This document shows, piece by piece, positions 1 to 6,992 of a stretch of DNA of 33,266 bases. The stretch is from Chloroflexota bacterium (GTDB taxonomy: Bacteria > Chloroflexota > Anaerolineae > Anaerolineales > Villigracilaceae), in the NCBI GenBank assembly GCA_016866215.1, contig VGNE01000041.1, positions 1 through 33,266 of the forward strand, in the 5' to 3' direction. Within the stretch, counting starts at the first letter, position 1; every line of letters begins with the position of its first letter. The notes beneath the pieces were generated by a model that was not told the DNA's origin, made no database searches, and saw only the letters and a list, made by a program, of their open reading frames with translations. Made by a program: the position numbers and the translations under genes.

Positions 1-2
1 GT

Positions 3-587
3 ACCTGTACTACCGGATGGGGTGAGTGGGGACCTTGTGTCAATTGCTGGCAATTCAAGGTATGCAACGGTAATCCGCAATTAGGGCAAACCCAAAATTG
101 CTGCACGCCGACTGGTCCGGGAGGCTCCCCGGGACCGACATCACCGCCTGAGGCGACCGTGCCCCCTGCGCCGACAGCGACGTCCGTGCCTGTCGGCACC
201 ATTCAGGCGCGTGCGGTATGGGTGGATCCCATAGATACGTCATGTACGGCGGTTCGTGCGGTTCCCACGACCGACGGATATATTACCGGCACGGCGATCG
301 GATTTACCCCTTCTTCGGCAAGTCAGCCTGCCGCGCAGTATCAGGTTGGTGCCGTGTATGAAGAGTTTGCCAATATCGTGACCGGTTCCTACACGATGGA
401 TATCGTGCCTCCCACGGCGGATTGGGCGTATACGCGGTCCTGCTGGACCAATGTGACGACGGGAGCGGTGGGCGAAGGGTTGTCGCGCACATTGGCCGCA
501 AACCAAACGCTCCGCTGGGATATAGGCTACACGTTGGGAACGGCATGGGGATCAAATCGCCGGTGCCACGGTTACGAAGCCCGCTAA
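3..587 (+). CDS. C-terminal part of a secreted Cys-rich protein (5' truncated)
   Basis: The frame is open from the first bases to a TAA at 585-587, so the gene begins outside the window. The visible 194 residues start with a Trp/Cys-rich stretch ([11 protein letters not shown], then CC) and continue through a Pro/Thr linker ([19 protein letters not shown]) into a domain of about 120 residues with few charged residues and a high share of aromatic, Thr and Gly residues. Such Cys-rich plus PT-linker plus beta-rich layouts are typical of exported or cell-surface proteins of Chloroflexota. I do not recognise a family with certainty. It is co-oriented with hsdM but separated by 59 bp that hold a possible -10 box, so it is probably not part of that operon. 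Confidence 0.6.
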   Translation, partial: TCTTGWGEWGPCVNCWQFKVCNGNPQLGQTQNCCTPTGPGGSPGPTSPPEATVPPAPTATSVPVGTIQARAVWVDPIDTSCTAVRAVPTTDGYITGTAIGFTPSSASQPAAQYQVGAVYEEFANIVTGSYTMDIVPPTADWAYTRSCWTNVTTGAVGEGLSRTLAANQTLRWDIGYTLGTAWGSNRRCHGYEAR

Positions 588-607
588 AGCGGACTCGCCT
601 ACCCCCC

Positions 608-613
608 TATAAT
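608..613 (+). promoter_or_regulatory. Possible -10 box of the hsdM operon
   Basis: TATAAT lies 33 bp upstream of the hsdM ATG and just after the stop of the preceding gene. No good -35 hexamer is visible 16-18 bp upstream, so this is a weak call based only on the perfect -10 match and its position. Confidence 0.35.
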
Positions 614-646
614 TCCCGCCACACAAGGTCAACGGGAGATCATTGT

Positions 647-2266
647 ATGCCTGAAAACAACGAATTGGAAAGAACCCTCTGGCTCGCCGCGGACAAAATG
701 CGCTCCAACATGGACGCCGCCGAATACAAGCATGTTGTTTTGGGCTTGATTTTCCTTAAGTATATTTCGGATGCCTTCAATGACATGCACGCCAAACTCG
801 CGGGGGGAGGTGGCGATTTCGAAGGCGCGAACCCCGAAGACCCCGATGAATATCTAGCGAACAATGTTTTCTTTGTCCCTGAACTATCACGCTGGGATTA
901 TTTACAAGGTCGCGCAAAACTCCCCAGCATTGGCAAAGACCTTGATGACGCAATGGATGAGATCGAGAAGATCAATCCATCCCTAAAAGGCGTGCTCCCC
1001 AAAATCTACGCTGACCCCGAATTGAACAAACAACGCCTTGGTGAGCTGATTGACTTAATAGGCACGATTGGATTCAATCAAGCAGGCAACAAAGCCCAAG
1101 ACCTGCTTGGCAGAGTGTACGAATACTTCCTCGGTCAATTTGCGGATGCGGAAGGCAAAAAGGGCGGACAGTTCTACACGCCTGAAAGTATCGTCAAGTT
1201 ATTAGTGGAAATGCTCGAACCCTACAACGGTCGTGTATATGACGGCTGTTGCGGCAGCGGCGGGATGTTCGTACAGAGTGAAAAGTTTGTCTTGAATCAT
1301 CAAGGCAACATCAAGGACTTGTCCATCTTCGGACAGGAATCGAACCCAACCACCTTGCGCCTTGCCAAGATGAACCTTGCCATTCGCGGCATTGACGCCA
1401 AACTCGAACTCGGCGATACGTTCCTGAATGATAAGCACCCCGACTTGAAAGCCGACTTTATCCTTGCCAATCCCCCGTTCAATATCAGCGATTGGAGCGG
1501 GGAGCAATTGCGCGATGATGTGCGCTGGAAATACGGCGCGCCGCCAACGGGTAACGCAAACTACGCATGGCTTCAACATTTTATTCATAAACTCAGCCCG
1601 AACGGAACAGCAGGCATTGTACTTGCCAATGGAAGTATGAACAGCAATACAGGCGGCGAAGGGGAAATTCGCAAAAATATGATCGAAGCAGGGCTGATTG
1701 ATTGCATGGTAGCTTTGCCTTCTCAGTTATTTTATAACACCATGATTCCTGCCTGCTTGTGGTTCTTAGCTCGCAATAAAACCAATCACAAATTCCGCAA
1801 TCGCTCGAATGAAATCCTATTCATTGACGCCCGTAAACTTGGCGAAATGACCAATCGCCGCAATCGAAAGTTGACTGATGAAGACCTTGCTTTGATTTCT
1901 GGCACTTATCACGCTTGGCGAAACAAGGAAAAAGACCCTAAAGGTCTTTCCCGTCAGGAAGACTTGCCCGACAAGAAGAACAACAAAGTCAGCTCTGTAC
2001 CAGACTCAGGTAAGAGACCTTTAGGGTCTGGATACAAAGATATAGCAGGTTTTTGTAAATCCGCCACAATGGACGAAGTGCGAAATAACAATTACGTTCT
2101 CATGCCTGGGCGTTATGTTGGCGCAGAAGAAATTGAAGACGATGGCGTACCTTTCGATGAAAAAATGAACGCCCTCACCTCAAAACTTGCCGAGCAATTT
2201 GCTAATAGCGCAAAATTGGAAACAAAGATTCGTGAAAACCTAGCGGGGATTGGGTATGAGTTCTAA
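647..2266 (+). CDS. hsdM: Type I restriction-modification N6-adenine methyltransferase, HsdM
   Basis: This is the modification subunit of a type I restriction-modification system. It methylates adenine at the site chosen by HsdS and is needed for the restriction complex. The 539-aa protein starts at ATG 647, preceded by GGGAG at 634-638; an upstream in-frame extension looks non-coding. The N-terminal helical HsdM domain ([20 protein letters not shown]) leads to SAM-binding motif [11 protein letters not shown] (about residues 198-207; the usual form is DPACGSGGMF) and catalytic motif IV NPPF (about residue 275). Around residues 429-461 the protein carries an extra segment of about 33 residues (KDPKGL ... 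KRPLGSG) that is exactly a REPIN. It lies between the family segments YHAWR and [11 protein letters not shown]. The gene overlaps hsdS by 11 bp. Confidence 0.95.
   Translation: MPENNELERTLWLAADKMRSNMDAAEYKHVVLGLIFLKYISDAFNDMHAKLAGGGGDFEGANPEDPDEYLANNVFFVPELSRWDYLQGRAKLPSIGKDLDDAMDEIEKINPSLKGVLPKIYADPELNKQRLGELIDLIGTIGFNQAGNKAQDLLGRVYEYFLGQFADAEGKKGGQFYTPESIVKLLVEMLEPYNGRVYDGCCGSGGMFVQSEKFVLNHQGNIKDLSIFGQESNPTTLRLAKMNLAIRGIDAKLELGDTFLNDKHPDLKADFILANPPFNISDWSGEQLRDDVRWKYGAPPTGNANYAWLQHFIHKLSPNGTAGIVLANGSMNSNTGGEGEIRKNMIEAGLIDCMVALPSQLFYNTMIPACLWFLARNKTNHKFRNRSNEILFIDARKLGEMTNRRNRKLTDEDLALISGTYHAWRNKEKDPKGLSRQEDLPDKKNNKVSSVPDSGKRPLGSGYKDIAGFCKSATMDEVRNNNYVLMPGRYVGAEEIEDDGVPFDEKMNALTSKLAEQFANSAKLETKIRENLAGIGYEF
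1933..2029 (+). repeat. REPIN (family 1, 97 bp) inserted in frame in hsdM
   Basis: The left core AGACCCTAAAGGTCT (1933-1947) and the inverted right core AGACCTTTAGGGTCT (2015-2029) flank about 67 bp. Each core is itself a hairpin (AGACC/GGTCT around a 5-nt loop). The left core is read as DPKGL and the right core as RPLGS, so the element is translated as part of HsdM. The internal 67 bp differ from those of the copies near the RAYT genes, which suggests an older insertion. Confidence 0.9.
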
Positions 2267-3425
2267 AGAGTGGACAACACATAAACTTGGTTATCTACTT
2301 GGAGAAAAAGGATATGTACGCGGTCCTTTTGGCTCGTCGCTTAAACGCGGAGAGATGAAATCAAGCGGTATTCCAGTTTATGAGCAGCAACACGCTATTT
2401 ACAATTCCCGTGACTTTCGGTTCTACATTGATGAGGATAAATTAAAGGAATTAAAACGGTTTCAAGTCAAAACTAACGACCTTATTGTTAGTTGTTCAGG
2501 AACAATTGGTAAAGTTTCAATCATCAGAGAAGAGGACCCAAAAGGCATAATAAGCCAAGCCTTATTAATTCTTCGCCCAGATAATACAAAAGTTATACCC
2601 GAATACCTTCAGTATTATTTTTCGACTAGAGAGGGATTCAATAATTTAGTATCAACATCTCACGGCTCAGTTCAAATAAACATTGCTGGAAGAAATATTG
2701 TTGAGGGTATACAACTCAAAGTACCCAATATACCTACCCAACGCCGCATCGTGGGAGTACTCTCCGCGCTGGATGAGAAAATTGAACTCAACCGTCAAAC
2801 CAATGCGACGCTGGAAGCCATTGCACAGTCCATTTTTAGGGAGTGGTTTGTGGACGGAGAAGATGTTGAGAATTGGAAAGTAGGCAAGCTAGAAGAGATT
2901 GTTGACATTAATATGGGGCAATCGCCATCGGGAGAGAGTTACAACCAAAACGGTGAAGGCATTATATTTTTTCAAGGAAAAGCAGAATTTGGCTTTCGGT
3001 TTCCAACCGTAGATAAATATACGACTGAGCCAAAGAAATTTGCCAAACCTTTTGATACGCTGTTAAGTGTTCGTGCACCTGTTGGAAGCATAAACATGGC
3101 TTCGGAAAAATGTTGTATTGGGCGCGGTCTTGCCGCTATAAGTGGCAAAAACAACGTTTGGTCTTTCACTTTCTACCTTCTTAAAAGCTTAGAAGAACAT
3201 TTCAATTCGTACGAAGGAACAGGAACCGTTTTTGGATCTATCAACAAAAAAGAGTTGGAAAATATCACGGTTGTTATTCCACCCCAAGAAGCCATCTCAG
3301 AATTTGAGAGGATTGTAAATCCAATAGATATGGCGATTTTCAATCTTGAACAACAATCCGCCACATTAGCGTCTCTGCGCAACACTCTCTTGCCGAAGTT
3401 GATGAGTGGAGAACTAGAATGTTAA
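2256..3425 (+). CDS. hsdS: Type I restriction-modification specificity subunit, HsdS
   Basis: HsdS recognises the bipartite DNA target and docks HsdM and HsdR. The protein has about 389 residues with two target-recognition domains. TRD1 spans about residues 1-165 ([11 protein letters not shown], then [17 protein letters not shown]). It is followed by the conserved helical dimerisation segment ([20 protein letters not shown], then [11 protein letters not shown]). TRD2 spans about 205-350 ([16 protein letters not shown]), and a second helix ends in [15 protein letters not shown] chose ATG 2256; a TTG two codons earlier is possible. The start overlaps the hsdM stop, consistent with translational coupling. 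Base composition is clearly more AT-rich than hsdM and hsdR, as is usual for exchanged specificity genes. Confidence 0.93.
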   Translation: MSSKEWTTHKLGYLLGEKGYVRGPFGSSLKRGEMKSSGIPVYEQQHAIYNSRDFRFYIDEDKLKELKRFQVKTNDLIVSCSGTIGKVSIIREEDPKGIISQALLILRPDNTKVIPEYLQYYFSTREGFNNLVSTSHGSVQINIAGRNIVEGIQLKVPNIPTQRRIVGVLSALDEKIELNRQTNATLEAIAQSIFREWFVDGEDVENWKVGKLEEIVDINMGQSPSGESYNQNGEGIIFFQGKAEFGFRFPTVDKYTTEPKKFAKPFDTLLSVRAPVGSINMASEKCCIGRGLAAISGKNNVWSFTFYLLKSLEEHFNSYEGTGTVFGSINKKELENITVVIPPQEAISEFERIVNPIDMAIFNLEQQSATLASLRNTLLPKLMSGELEC

Positions 3426-3438
3426 GGAGGCAAAGCAA

Positions 3439-5139
3439 ATGAAAAAATTCAACCCACCTCGTATATTTACTTTTCTCTTTTATGTCCACTGGGGTATTGA
3501 TCTAGCTATTGCTTTAATCTCATTAGCGTTCTTAATTCTGATTATTAGAACATCTCTATTGAATCGTGAAATGGCGGAGCTTGGAAACTTAATATTTAGT
3601 TTAGTTACGATGCTTTATGGCGTCTCAAGTTTTTTGATCAAATATAATAATGATTTACGAGAATCTGAAGCCCTTGAAGTTGAGGCAATTAATGTTTTTC
3701 AAAATTGCGATAATATAATCGCTTCTCATTTTCCTGATTTGGAAGAATCCACTCTAAAAGCTGAAGAGAAGGTTTTGTCAGCCTACCTTGAAGATTGGAA
3801 AAAACATAAAAACATTAAACCTTTTGAGTATCAGTTATTAGATAGTTATCTAAACCATATTGTTTCGCAAGGTGCTTTAGATGAAAGTGATAAATTATTC
3901 CTAAAGTATCGTGTTGTTAGTTCAACCATGACAAGTCACTTTCCAACGCTAATTAATGAAATTGAGAATGGGGATTATTTTTCCAACGGAACAGTTCACA
4001 ATAAGTTTATCAAAAAGATTTATCTTCTTGCAAATGAGGGAAATATAAATGGAGCAGATAAATTAGTTCTTGATGATGCGATTATTGAGGACACAAAAAA
4101 CTATACACTTAAGAAATCCAACCCATTAATCGAGACTTTGTTAAACGAGAAGAAAAGCAGAGAAAAAATACAATACTTGCTAAATAAGTGTTATGAAAAT
4201 GCCTACACCAATATTGGCAATCTTGATAAGCAACTAAGTGATGATTCAAAACACAATTTGGTAATAATGTTTAAGTATGATGAAAGGTTTAGTATTCCCA
4301 AACGTCAATGGCATACAGAAATAAAAAAACAGATCTCATTAAAATACGCAAAGCAAAGTGAAAGAGAAAAAGAATACCAAAAAGAGGAAGAAAATCTCAA
4401 GAAATTAATGACGCCACAACCTTTTTCTAAAGCAATTCAGGATTTTAGTTATTGTATTGAGCGATTAGCCCCAAAAGAATATTTTATGTATGTAATTTAC
4501 CCAGAAAGATTTGAAGCAGGGGCTAGAAATTGGTCTGTGGAAAAGTTTATGAAGGAGAAAGTAATTCCAAGAGCGAAGGAATACTTAGTTGAATTTAATA
4601 GAAAACTTATTAGAAATTATCCATATTTAAAGAAGTATCAAAAGAAAACAGTGGATGCCAATTACTACTTATTTCATTTCAACAGACAGTATTTTGAATA
4701 TTATGCAGACCAAGATAGTATTCCAACCGCAATAAAAAGATTCCTAGTTAAGAGTATTTTAGAGTCTGAAAATGCGTCAGAGCATTTAGCCTCACAGTTA
4801 GTATATGTTAAGCAGGTAATTCAAAGCATAACTATATCAGGGTTGCTTTTTACAGAAAGCCTTGAGTTACAGAAAATTATTCAAGAGAAGGAAAGCGATA
4901 TTCTCAAAAAAGCTCGGAAAAATAATTTGATAATTAATAACGTTCATGAAATTGCCTCTTTAGGCAATCAAATTGAAGTTTTTACTCGAATAATGTTCGA
5001 AGCTTTTTATGGAAAAGATTTGAAAAGGAAACAAGGGAAAAACTACGAATACATAAAAGGAATATCTAAAAAAATTATTGAGAATGCCAAAGAAATATTG
5101 CAAGTATTTGAAACAATAAAAACCTCCTCTACTGCCTAG
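3439..5139 (+). CDS. Unrecognised membrane-anchored helical protein embedded in the restriction operon
   Basis: This 566-aa protein lies 13 bp after hsdS with a clear Shine-Dalgarno (AAGGAGG at 3423-3429). Two N-terminal hydrophobic helices are visible at about residues 10-34 (LFYVHWGIDLAIALISLAFL) and 47-64 (LIFSLVTMLYGVSSFLI). The remaining 500 residues are highly charged, rich in Lys, Glu and Asn, and look largely helical, with a coiled-coil-like stretch near residues 300-325 (KQSEREKEYQKEEENLKKL). I do not recognise a domain or catalytic motif. The gene is strongly AT-rich with A/T-ending codons, unlike hsdM and hsdR but like hsdS, which suggests lateral acquisition. Its place between hsdS and hsdR suggests an accessory role in restriction or a separate defence function; that is inference only. 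Confidence 0.85.
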   Translation: MKKFNPPRIFTFLFYVHWGIDLAIALISLAFLILIIRTSLLNREMAELGNLIFSLVTMLYGVSSFLIKYNNDLRESEALEVEAINVFQNCDNIIASHFPDLEESTLKAEEKVLSAYLEDWKKHKNIKPFEYQLLDSYLNHIVSQGALDESDKLFLKYRVVSSTMTSHFPTLINEIENGDYFSNGTVHNKFIKKIYLLANEGNINGADKLVLDDAIIEDTKNYTLKKSNPLIETLLNEKKSREKIQYLLNKCYENAYTNIGNLDKQLSDDSKHNLVIMFKYDERFSIPKRQWHTEIKKQISLKYAKQSEREKEYQKEEENLKKLMTPQPFSKAIQDFSYCIERLAPKEYFMYVIYPERFEAGARNWSVEKFMKEKVIPRAKEYLVEFNRKLIRNYPYLKKYQKKTVDANYYLFHFNRQYFEYYADQDSIPTAIKRFLVKSILESENASEHLASQLVYVKQVIQSITISGLLFTESLELQKIIQEKESDILKKARKNNLIINNVHEIASLGNQIEVFTRIMFEAFYGKDLKRKQGKNYEYIKGISKKIIENAKEILQVFETIKTSSTA

Positions 5140-5155
5140 ATAATAAGGATTGAGA

Positions 5156-5293
5156 GTGACAAAACTTTACGAATCCGAAATCGAACAAATCGCCCTTGTA
5201 AGAGACCCTAAAGGTTTCTTTCATTATCCCGCGCCATGTCTGGCAAAAGAGTCTGGCATAACGGGGCGAAGGTCAGGCAGAGAAAACCTTTAG
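5156..5293 (+). pseudogene. Remnant of an hsdR 5' end, truncated by a REPIN
   Basis: A GTG at 5156 with AAGGA upstream opens a frame reading [14 protein letters not shown]. This is the typical beginning of a type I HsdR and matches ESEIEQIAL at the start of the intact hsdR 1.8 kb downstream. After codon 14 the frame enters the left REP core (5203-5217), reads through the REPIN and stops at TAG 5291-5293 within the right core. The 27-bp stretch 5171-5197 differs from 7001-7027 at three positions, all synonymous third bases. It is therefore the displaced or leftover 5' end of an hsdR gene. Confidence 0.75.
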
Positions 5294-5298
5294 GGTCT
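5203..5298 (+). repeat. REPIN (family 1, 96 bp) upstream of the first RAYT
   Basis: The left core is at 5203-5217 and the inverted right core at 5284-5298, ten bases before the first RAYT start codon. The layout (left core, about 66 bp, right core ending in AAAACCTTTAGGGTCT) is the same as in the copies around the second RAYT. Confidence 0.9.
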
Positions 5299-5307
5299 AA
5301 AACCGTA

Positions 5308-6021
5308 ATGACCAGTCCATCGCCCTTACTCTACGACACCTATTATCACATCTACAATCGCGGCAATAACCGTGAGAATATCTTTATCGAAGAACGCAAC
5401 TACGATTACTTCATGAAGTTGTACGAAAAGCACATCAGTCCTGTCGCAGAGACGTATGCGTATTCTTTGTTGAGAAATCACTTTCATGTGTCGTTGAAGA
5501 CGAAATCGGAAGAGGAAATAGTAAAAACCCTAAAGGTCTCCCCCGCCAACCAAGGTCAGGTCAAGCAAGGTAACTTTGTCAACAGTGAAACTGGTCAGTT
5601 AAAAAGACCTTTAGGGTTTGATAATCGAAAACCTTTAGGGTCTCCGACGTTAGGAGAGGATTACCTGAGCCAGCAGTTCTCCAATTTCTTCAATGCCTAC
5701 GCCAAATCCATCAACAACGCTTACAATCGAACGGGCAGTTTATTTCAACATCCCTTCGGGCGCGTACCAATCACGTCCGACCGTCAGTTTTGGAATGTCA
5801 TTGCCTACATTCACCAGAACCCGCAAAAGCATGGGTTTGTGAAAGACTTCCGCGATTGGAAGTGGTCATCGTATGGCGTGCTTCTTTCTGAGAAACCTAC
5901 AAAGCTAAATCGTGACGTGGTCATGGAGTGGTTTGGGAATAAACAATCGTATATTGAGTTGCACGAACAATGGGTTTCGGATGCAGATGCAAAGTGGTTT
6001 GCAGAGGATGATTATGATTGA
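5308..6021 (+). CDS. REP-associated tyrosine transposase (RAYT), copy 1
   Basis: This is a Y1-transposase family protein (TnpA_REP/RAYT), a single-strand HUH endonuclease-type enzyme expected to mobilise REP/REPIN palindromes in trans. I chose ATG 5308 because the 237-aa product then aligns from the first residue with copy 2 (MTSPSPLLYDTYYHIYNRG). Visible features are the N-terminal YHIYNRGNNRENIF, the HUH motif HFH at about residue 58 (LLRNHFHVSLK), the family segment GSLFQHPFGRVPI, a likely catalytic Tyr in YIHQNP, and WKWSSY. Between the HUH part and the SQQFSNFFNAYAKS segment the protein carries a REPIN plus a third REP core, read in frame (KTLKVS ... KRPLGF, RKPLGS). No tnpB-like partner is present. 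Confidence 0.92.
   Translation: MTSPSPLLYDTYYHIYNRGNNRENIFIEERNYDYFMKLYEKHISPVAETYAYSLLRNHFHVSLKTKSEEEIVKTLKVSPANQGQVKQGNFVNSETGQLKRPLGFDNRKPLGSPTLGEDYLSQQFSNFFNAYAKSINNAYNRTGSLFQHPFGRVPITSDRQFWNVIAYIHQNPQKHGFVKDFRDWKWSSYGVLLSEKPTKLNRDVVMEWFGNKQSYIELHEQWVSDADAKWFAEDDYD
5525..5643 (+). repeat. REPIN plus extra REP core inside RAYT copy 1
   Basis: The left core is at 5525-5539 (AAACCCTAAAGGTCT), the right core at 5605-5619, and a further right-oriented core at 5629-5643. The first pair spans 95 bp. All are translated as part of the transposase. The doublet of right cores joined by GATAAT resembles 6140-6186 upstream of copy 2. Confidence 0.88.
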
Positions 6022-6032
6022 CAAGTCAATAA

Positions 6033-6127
6033 AGACCCTAAAGGTTTCTTCCGTTATCACGCGCCTTAATTGGCAAAGTATCCTCGCAAATCGAAACGCG
6101 AGTCAGCCATGAAAACCTTTAGGGTCT
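6033..6127 (+). repeat. REPIN (family 1, 95 bp) between the two RAYT genes
   Basis: The left core is at 6033-6047 and the right core at 6113-6127. Its interior (GGCAAAGTATCCTCGCAAAT, then CGCGAGTCAGCCATG) is nearly the same as in the copy at 6898-6992 and partly shared with the copy inside RAYT 2, so these are recent relatives. Confidence 0.92.
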
Positions 6128-6139
6128 TTATAATCAAGC

Positions 6140-6186
6140 AGACCTTTAAGGTTTGATAATTGGAACAGGGAAAACCTTTAGGGTCT
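6140..6186 (+). repeat. Two extra REP cores directly before RAYT copy 2
   Basis: Right-oriented cores lie at 6140-6154 (a variant, AGACCTTTAAGGTTT) and 6172-6186, separated by 17 bp that include GATAAT. They end 13 bp before the RAYT 2 ATG. With 6113-6127 they form three right cores in a row and may act in expression of, or recognition by, the transposase. Confidence 0.8.
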
Positions 6187-6199
6187 TATACTTGGAATT

Positions 6200-6886
6200 A
6201 TGACCAGTCCATCGCCTTTACTCTACGACACCTATTATCACATCTACAATCGCGGCAACAACCGCGAGAATATCTTTATTCAAGAACGCAATTACGATTA
6301 CTTTATGAAGTTGTATGAAAAGCACATCAGTCCTGTCGCAGAGACATTTGCTTATTCTTTGTTGAGAAATCACTTTCATGTGTCGGTGAAGACGAAATCG
6401 GAAGAGGAGATTTTGGATAACTTGAAAAAGACCCTAAAGGTTTCTTCCGTAAACAAGAACCTGGTCGGGCAAAGTAGTCTTGCAAATCAGGACGCGAGTC
6501 AGTTGGGAAAACCTTTAGGGTCTGACTTCTTGAGTCAGCAATTCTCCAATTTCTTCAATGCCTACGCCAAATCCATCAACAACGCTTACAATCGAACAGG
6601 CAGTTTATTTCAACATCCTTTTGGGCGCGTGCCGATCACGTCCGACCGCCAGTTCTGGAATGTCATTGCCTACATTCACCAGAACCCGCAAAAGCATGGG
6701 TTTGTGAAAGACTTCCGTGATTGGAAGTGGTCATCATATAGCGTGCTTCTTTCCGAGAAGCCAACAAAGTTGAACCGTTACGTGGTTATGGAGTGGTTTG
6801 GGAATAAGCAATCGTATATTGAGTTGCACGAACAATGGGTTTCAGATGCAGATGCCAAATGGTTTGCGGAAGATGATTATGATTGA
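6200..6886 (+). CDS. REP-associated tyrosine transposase (RAYT), copy 2
   Basis: The 228-aa protein is nearly identical to copy 1 outside the central insertion: the same MTSPSPLLYDTYYHIYNRG start, HFH at about residue 58, FQHPFGRVPI, YIHQNPQKHG and an identical C-terminus WFAEDDYD. Its centre carries a 95-bp REPIN in frame (KKTLKVSSV ... GKPLGSDF). REPINs flank it on both sides (6033-6127 and 6898-6992). The close similarity of copies 1 and 2, including the C-terminal 100 residues, points to a recent local duplication or gene conversion. The expected activity is cleavage and joining of REP hairpins as single strands; both copies look intact. Confidence 0.92.
   Translation: MTSPSPLLYDTYYHIYNRGNNRENIFIQERNYDYFMKLYEKHISPVAETFAYSLLRNHFHVSVKTKSEEEILDNLKKTLKVSSVNKNLVGQSSLANQDASQLGKPLGSDFLSQQFSNFFNAYAKSINNAYNRTGSLFQHPFGRVPITSDRQFWNVIAYIHQNPQKHGFVKDFRDWKWSSYSVLLSEKPTKLNRYVVMEWFGNKQSYIELHEQWVSDADAKWFAEDDYD
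6429..6523 (+). repeat. REPIN (family 1, 95 bp) inside RAYT copy 2
   Basis: The left core is at 6429-6443, read as KTLKVS. The right core is at 6509-6523, read as KPLGS. The interior shares GCAAAGTA, TTGCAAATC and ACGCGAGTCAG with the intergenic REPIN at 6033-6127, which marks it as the same element type translated within its own mobilising enzyme. Confidence 0.9.
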
Positions 6887-6897
6887 TATTAACATAA

Positions 6898-6992
6898 AGA
6901 CCCTAAAGGTTTCCTTCGTTATCAGGCGTCTTGATTGGCAAGGCATCCTGGCAAACCAAAACGCGAGTCAGCCATGAAAACCTTTAGGGTCT
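6898..6992 (+). repeat. REPIN (family 1, 95 bp) providing the hsdR start
   Basis: The left core is at 6898-6912 and the right core at 6978-6992. The hsdR ATG (6974-6976) lies inside the element, in its conserved right end GTCAGCCATGAAAACC; the same ATG is present in the REPIN at 6033-6127. The first seven codons of hsdR (MKTFRVS) are therefore mobile-element sequence. Confidence 0.9.

Noticed and set aside
422-646. N-terminal extension of hsdM from an upstream start
   Set aside because: The added residues are Arg/Pro-rich, overlap the preceding gene and match nothing in HsdM; ATG 647 has a ribosome binding site and family-typical first residues.
5308-6886. The Y1 transposases as an ordinary IS200/IS605 insertion sequence
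   Set aside because: There is no tnpB, no typical single-element end structure, and the REP pairs plus protein motifs fit the RAYT group better.
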